From: JANQEU01 sp965601455
GTDB taxonomy: Bacteria; Bacteroidota; Bacteroidia; Cytophagales; Cyclobacteriaceae
Direction of reading: 5' to 3'
DNA: 64,000 bases
NCBI GenBank assembly: GCA_965601455.1
Contig: OZ271831.1
Span: forward strand, 1-64,000
This document shows, piece by piece, positions 61,801 to 64,000 of this stretch (positions are counted from its first letter, which is position 1; each line of letters begins with the position of its first letter). The position numbers and the translations under genes are program-made. Below the pieces are notes generated by a model. The model saw nothing but the letters and a program-made list of their open reading frames with translations. It ran no database searches and had not been told where the DNA came from.

Positions 61801-64000
61801 TGATGAATCAGAGATAACCTCATTTAGTCTGCCGGGACAGGTAAGCTCTCAAATCAATGTGGGACCTCAGACAATCGATGTGTTGATGCCTTACGGATTC
61901 GATGTGAGTAATCTATTACCTACTATCAGTGTATCGGCGGAAGCTAGTGTTTCACCAACAACAGCTCAGGACTTTTCTTCTCCTGTCGATTTCACTGTAA
62001 CTGCAGAGGACTTGTCAACGAGCACCTGGACAGTCAAAGTGACATTTGAGCCTAATGATGAATCGGATATAACGTCTTTTAATATCCCGGGTCAGGTAAG
62101 TTCGACTATCAGTGCGGTAGCACCTACGATAGAGGTGGTAATGCCTTATGGAACAGATGTGACTAGTCTGTTGCCAACAATAGGTGCATCTGCGGAAGCC
62201 AGCATTTCTCCGACGACTGCCCAGGATTTCACGAACCCGGTAGTCTATACTGTAACCGCAGAAGATTTATCGACAACCGATTGGACAGTGACAGTTACCA
62301 TTGCTCCTAATGATGAGGCTGAGATTACCTCATTTAGTCTACCTGGTCAGGTCAGTTCACAGGTAAACGCAGGGCTTCAAACCATAGACGTGGTTATGCC
62401 TTTTGGCGCGAACGTTACAAGTTTGTTGGCAACTATCGGAGTTTCTGCAGAAGCAGGTGTTAGCCCTACAACAGCGCAAGACTTCACCAGTCCTGTCGTG
62501 TACACCGTTACAGCAGAGGATGGATCAACGAAGGACTGGACAGTTACGGTGACGGTTGGTCCTAGCAGCGATGCAGAAATCATATCTTTCAGTCTGCCAG
62601 GTCAGGTGAGTTCACAAATTAATTCCGGATCGGCTACGATTGACGTTGTAATGCCATTTGGTTCAAATATCTCGAATCTATTGGCAACAATCGGAGTATC
62701 TATCCAAGCCGGCGTATCTCCTTTGACCGCTCAGGACTATGCTACGCCTGTAGTTTACACAGTTACAGCAGGGGATGGATCAACGAAGGATTGGACAGTT
62801 ACAGTCACGATCGCTCCGAATGACGAAGCCGAGATCACATCATTTAGTCTACCGGGTCAGGTAAGTTCACAAATCAATGCTGGTCCGCATACGATTGACG
62901 TGACAATGCCTTTTGGTTCTAGTATTTCTAATCTGTTGGCAACAATTGGTTTATCGGCTCAGGCAGGAGTAACTCCGATTACGTCCCAGGACTTTACCAA
63001 TCCCGTAGTTTACACGGTTACTGCAGGAGATGGATCCACAAAGGATTGGACAGTCACGGTAACCATTGCCCCGAATGATGAGGCGGAGATTATATCTTTT
63101 AACCTTCCGGGTCAGGGGAGTTCCCAAATCAACACCGGACCGCAGACGATTGATGTTGTCATGCCTTTTGGCACAGACGTCACAAATTTACTGGCATCAG
63201 TAGGCGTTTCCCCGGAAGCCGCCGTATCACCTACAACCGCACAAGACTTTACCACTTCGGTAGTTTATACGGTTACAGCGGGGGATGGATCAACCAAGGC
63301 TTGGACGGTTACAATTACTATTGCACCGAATGATGAATCCGAGGTTACCTCATTCAGTCTTCCAGGACAGGTAAGTACCCAAATTAACTCGGGGCTACGG
63401 ACAATTGACGTTGTAATGCCTTACGGCGTGGACGTAAGTAATCTATTGCCCACAATTAGTGTATCAGCTGAAGCAAGCATGACGCCGACTGTTGCCCAGG
63501 ACTTCACTAATCCTGTGGTTTATACTATCACCGCAGGGGATTTATCAACGAGCAACTGGACTGCCACTGTTGGTTTTGCACCGAATGATGAGGCTGAGAT
63601 TACGTCCTTTAGCATTCCGGGTCAGTTGAGTTCGACCATAAGTGCAGGAGCTCAAACAATTAATGTGGTAGTACCTTTTGGCGCTAATATTTCCAGTCTA
63701 TTGCCAACGATAGGTGTATCAGCCGAAGCTATTGTCTCACCCACATCTGCACAGGATTTTTCCACACCAATAGTTTATACCGTGACTGCCGAGGATACCT
63801 CATCAAAAGACTGGACAGTAACGGTAACAGAAGGTGCGGCCAGAACTGATAAGGATATTGTTTCATTTGATCTAGCCGATCAAACTGGTTCTGCCACCAT
63901 TAATACGGCTCAAAAAACGGTACAAATTGAAGTACAATTCGGAACGGATTTGTCAAAATTGTCACCATCGATTACAGTTTCCGGAGGGGCTTCTATTGCT
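55892..64000 (+). CDS. Giant exported multidomain repeat protein (3' end outside the window)
   Basis: The frame stays open from ATG 55892 to the last base, 2703 codons. A signal peptide (MKKLNLSVTFVLFILFGLPLYAQ) starts it. Domains by eye: residues 25-400, about six W-ending blades (AMDANGDFVIVW, AMDDAGNFVVTW, GDFVIYW), propeller-like; 402-560, two Ig/PKD-like domains (YVWTVPNGATI, YNWTVPAGATI); 563-680 and 785-900, Big_5-like domains (LSPPHNSEGV, TFPENNAIDV); 683-785, cadherin-like (NRAPTAINLSNN.IDEN); 900-990, a DUF5018-like unit; 993-1370, a beta-helix region (VYNNSIEL, IYNNTIVS); 1374 onward, an array of DUF5018-like repeats. It is probably a cell-surface or secreted adhesin. A T9SS sorting domain may lie beyond the edge but cannot be seen. 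Confidence 0.87.
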   Translation, partial: MKKLNLSVTFVLFILFGLPLYAQQVIPNGTTQIIASGARNIQMTMDDANNLVVVYNRNTGSGRQEIIGTKYRVDNGTTDIGDFVQSYFVDEWNFDSEYPTVAMASDGSHHVIAWQQSNGADGSGDGIYARLYPSFEQDEDNGSPVFLVNTTTSGDQAVPRAAMDANGDFVIVWISGESSLRGQRYNNSGVKQGSEFVIATINEYSTLYVNYDVAMDDAGNFVVTWISNDDVDRDVYFRRYSATGSAGTKTRVNSSTIDFQIRPKIDMAGNGDFVIYWQSNTVPNKQLFKKYNANLTVAIPDTQIPSVESNIITGDIAMDDNEEFFVTYTSTDRHTFYLKHYSSSGVLIGSEETLLDGSLDVDDIAMAVNKSTHEHVMVGYTQGNPAKVLDLAHCVLRPENLSGPTEVCNSSAGHTYSITPVSGASSYVWTVPNGATITQNNGTSITVTMGQNDGQVTVYASATCGDGLEASLDVNVSEVLGNPGAISGPTDVVENTLRTYSVSEVTAATSYNWTVPAGATIDTDNGNEIIVQFGTSGGNVTVTASDNCGNTSVQSSISVTVDELDVVPPGILSLSPPHNSEGVAVDRTVFNIRFDETVTLARTFTVNLKKAGSKGGPDVNIGVANQDAITFSGKAGYAIAFTILSGDLEAGIDHWIEIPSGAFTDGTNAFPGTDSRTWSFKANRAPTAINLSNNVIDENVAIGTVVGQLTGTDLDVGEDLDFRFVTGTGSTHNSQFSIVNNELRIAVSPDFEAGATRSIRVRVVDGAGEFYDQVFTININDLDEIVPTVASTFPENNAIDVERSPFDIIVSFSEPIQWRDDVPTLVTLKRGTFTQQSWIVNPSTSEFPDAASIIGNDIIFSVEGLLTFNSDYTLSAFTIHDNAGNVGTSDAINFTTRDILTGTDILTFSVDGMIGDAIIDNVNHTITANMDGSASFDISPTVTYSEGAFSALTNATPHTFENGVERIFEVRAESSSFRQNWGINLTWEPASGTYSVGADGYYASLTEAKDDFVDRGIDGDVTLELMEGHVDNGTFVTWPRYTGSDIHNTTITVEDGASTVSTRHYNMTFSGAQNMTVDGKGILVIDPVVVGNKNFRILPNASSEPSENITIRNVSATSENGLVEVQNSTNVQIHNNQFTSGDASVVIGIGGGSEDVTVFSNSIRVNNTTSNATGITIGGSAGFVRVYNNSIELSTTNPGIVFGGISVSTHENLEIYNNTIVSNGTSTGTSGDLGFLLGAGGTSTQVKNNLFSYKGTGTYTGLRVVNGVTGYNFENNNFDIPLNYTRQDYLLIHLTYYDEDDLEFIESQLPGVTTAQTNFTDYGNGDLSLTGSSLNDSDLRGVPIALVETDILGISRSASAPSKGAYEAPNNIAEVTGFTFTNQIGDAVIDIENRTITAQLLQGEDLTSITPTITTFAGSGVSPASGISRDFTNPVEYTVTAEDRTSATWTVTITEQPNNETDITSFSLAQETGPATINIGDNTVQIEVAFGMDVSDLIPTIELSNGATVTPTGAQNFTNPFQYTVTAEDGITSKIWTVTVTIAPNTEAEITSFSISGQVSSEIDGNLPIVTVVMPYGTDVTGLLPTIGVSAEASVSPTTTQDFTNPVVYTVTAEDLSTKHWTVTVTIAPNDEAEITSFNVAGQVSSQINAGLQTVEVVMPYGTNVTSLLPTIGLSAEAGASPTTAQDFTNPVVYTVTAEDLSTKSWTVTVTIAPNDESEITSFSLPGQVSSQINVGPQTIDVLMPYGADVSNLLPTIGVSAEASVSPTTAQDFSTPVDFTVTAEDLSTSTWTVTVTFEPNDESDITSFNIPGQVSSTISAVAPTIEVVMPYGTDVSNLLPTIGVSAEASVSPTIAQDFTNPVVYTVTAEDLSTTDWTVTVTIAPNDEAEITSFSLPGQVSSQVNAGLQTIEVVMPYGTDVTSLLPTIGVSAEAGASPTTAQDFTNPVVYTVTAEDLSTKSWTVTVTIAPNDESEITSFSLPGQVSSQINVGPQTIDVLMPYGFDVSNLLPTISVSAEASVSPTTAQDFSSPVDFTVTAEDLSTSTWTVKVTFEPNDESDITSFNIPGQVSSTISAVAPTIEVVMPYGTDVTSLLPTIGASAEASISPTTAQDFTNPVVYTVTAEDLSTTDWTVTVTIAPNDEAEITSFSLPGQVSSQVNAGLQTIDVVMPFGANVTSLLATIGVSAEAGVSPTTAQDFTSPVVYTVTAEDGSTKDWTVTVTVGPSSDAEIISFSLPGQVSSQINSGSATIDVVMPFGSNISNLLATIGVSIQAGVSPLTAQDYATPVVYTVTAGDGSTKDWTVTVTIAPNDEAEITSFSLPGQVSSQINAGPHTIDVTMPFGSSISNLLATIGLSAQAGVTPITSQDFTNPVVYTVTAGDGSTKDWTVTVTIAPNDEAEIISFNLPGQGSSQINTGPQTIDVVMPFGTDVTNLLASVGVSPEAAVSPTTAQDFTTSVVYTVTAGDGSTKAWTVTITIAPNDESEVTSFSLPGQVSTQINSGLRTIDVVMPYGVDVSNLLPTISVSAEASMTPTVAQDFTNPVVYTITAGDLSTSNWTATVGFAPNDEAEITSFSIPGQLSSTISAGAQTINVVVPFGANISSLLPTIGVSAEAIVSPTSAQDFSTPIVYTVTAEDTSSKDWTVTVTEGAARTDKDIVSFDLADQTGSATINTAQKTVQIEVQFGTDLSKLSPSITVSGGASIA
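60011..64000 (+). repeat. Tandem array of DUF5018-like repeats, mostly exactly 255 bp
   Basis: Unit starts (E/D of the E-I-T-S-F motif) are at 60011, 60275, 60536, 60791, 61046, 61301, 61556, 61811, 62066, 62321, 62576, 62831, 63086, 63341, 63596 and 63854. The twelve steps between 60536 and 63596 are all exactly 255 bp (85 codons); the first two are 264 and 261 bp and the last is 258. Each unit has GQVSS, VVMP(Y/F)G, SAEA, AQDF, VVYTVTA and WTVTVT in the same order. Outer units are the most diverged, inner ones the most alike. Confidence 0.92.
60791..62320 (+). repeat. 765-bp block of three units duplicated in tandem
   Basis: Units at 60791, 61046 and 61301 pair with units at 61556, 61811 and 62066 respectively. 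Private markers prove the pairing: NVGPQTIDVLMP and VDFTVTA...STSTWTV..TFEPNDES occur only in the 61046/61811 pair, and NIPGQVSSTISAVAP only in the 61301/62066 pair. The whole block is therefore duplicated. Confidence 0.85.

Noticed and set aside
55949..62583. Antisense open frames opposite the giant gene
   Set aside because: They arise from the repetitive coding sequence, lack starts with context or homology, and are shadows of the plus-strand frame.
60011..64000. CRISPR or noncoding tandem repeat
   Set aside because: Units are 255 bp with no spacers and keep one open frame throughout; they encode protein modules.

Overview
The window looks like a chromosomal segment of a marine-type Bacteroidetes bacterium, most likely Cytophagales. 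The evidence is the gene families (BatD, BshA with a GH3/beta-lactamase fusion neighbour, DUF2252, a 'prefix-domain' FtsX permease beside PadR, a TPR-LuxR membrane regulator, a giant secreted repeat protein), several promoters of the Bacteroidetes type (TTTG - about 19 nt - TAnnTTTG), weak Shine-Dalgarno signals, and dispersed hairpin repeats between genes. Genes are tightly packed: many neighbours overlap by 1-4 nt (ATGA, TAATG, TTGA, GTGA junctions) and several convergent pairs overlap at their 3' ends. I saw no rRNA, tRNA, CRISPR array or insertion sequence.

Layout. 1-7.3 kb: tail of an acyltransferase-like gene, a lipoprotein trypsin-like protease, a PadR regulator with an orphan FtsX-type permease, two small envelope proteins set among hairpin repeats, an alpha/beta hydrolase and a YaeR-like VOC protein. 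7.4-8.4 kb: a zinc alcohol dehydrogenase. 8.4-19.0 kb: a metabolic module of two divergent operons, etfB-etfA-acyl-CoA dehydrogenase-small coiled coil (minus) and livMHGF-acyl-CoA synthetase-solute-binding lipoprotein (plus), ended by a perfect 16-bp hairpin. The natural reading is uptake of an organic acid or branched substrate, CoA activation, dehydrogenation, and electron transfer to EtfAB. 19.0-23.4 kb: a membrane-tethered XRE regulator, a TPR-TM-LuxR protein and a DUF2252 protein.

23.4-33.0 kb (minus): PatB/MalY-type PLP enzyme, S9 peptidase, Nfu-type Fe-S protein, two tandem glutamate/dicarboxylate symporters, aroC and batD. 33.2-41.7 kb: a 62-aa protein, then on the minus strand PIN-PhoH, AlbA_2, a ChlI/MoxR-like AAA ATPase, a VWA protein, bshA and a degenerate GH3 - beta-lactamase fusion. 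41.9-51.4 kb: a small membrane protein, mutL and two rhomboids in one overlapping run, then DoxX, rlmN, a secreted protein, TRAP permeases dctQM without dctP, a MetZ-type enzyme and a rhodanese.

51.5-64.0 kb is the most unusual part. A predicted exported, membrane-anchored TPR-CHAT (caspase-like) protein faces an ECF sigma factor that overlaps a single-pass TM protein placed like an anti-sigma factor. Divergent from the sigma gene, across a 10-bp perfect inverted repeat, starts a giant exported protein of more than 2,700 residues that runs off the window. It ends in an array of DUF5018-like repeats of exactly 255 bp with a superimposed 765-bp duplication. I propose, as inference only, a protease/sigma/surface-protein signalling module.
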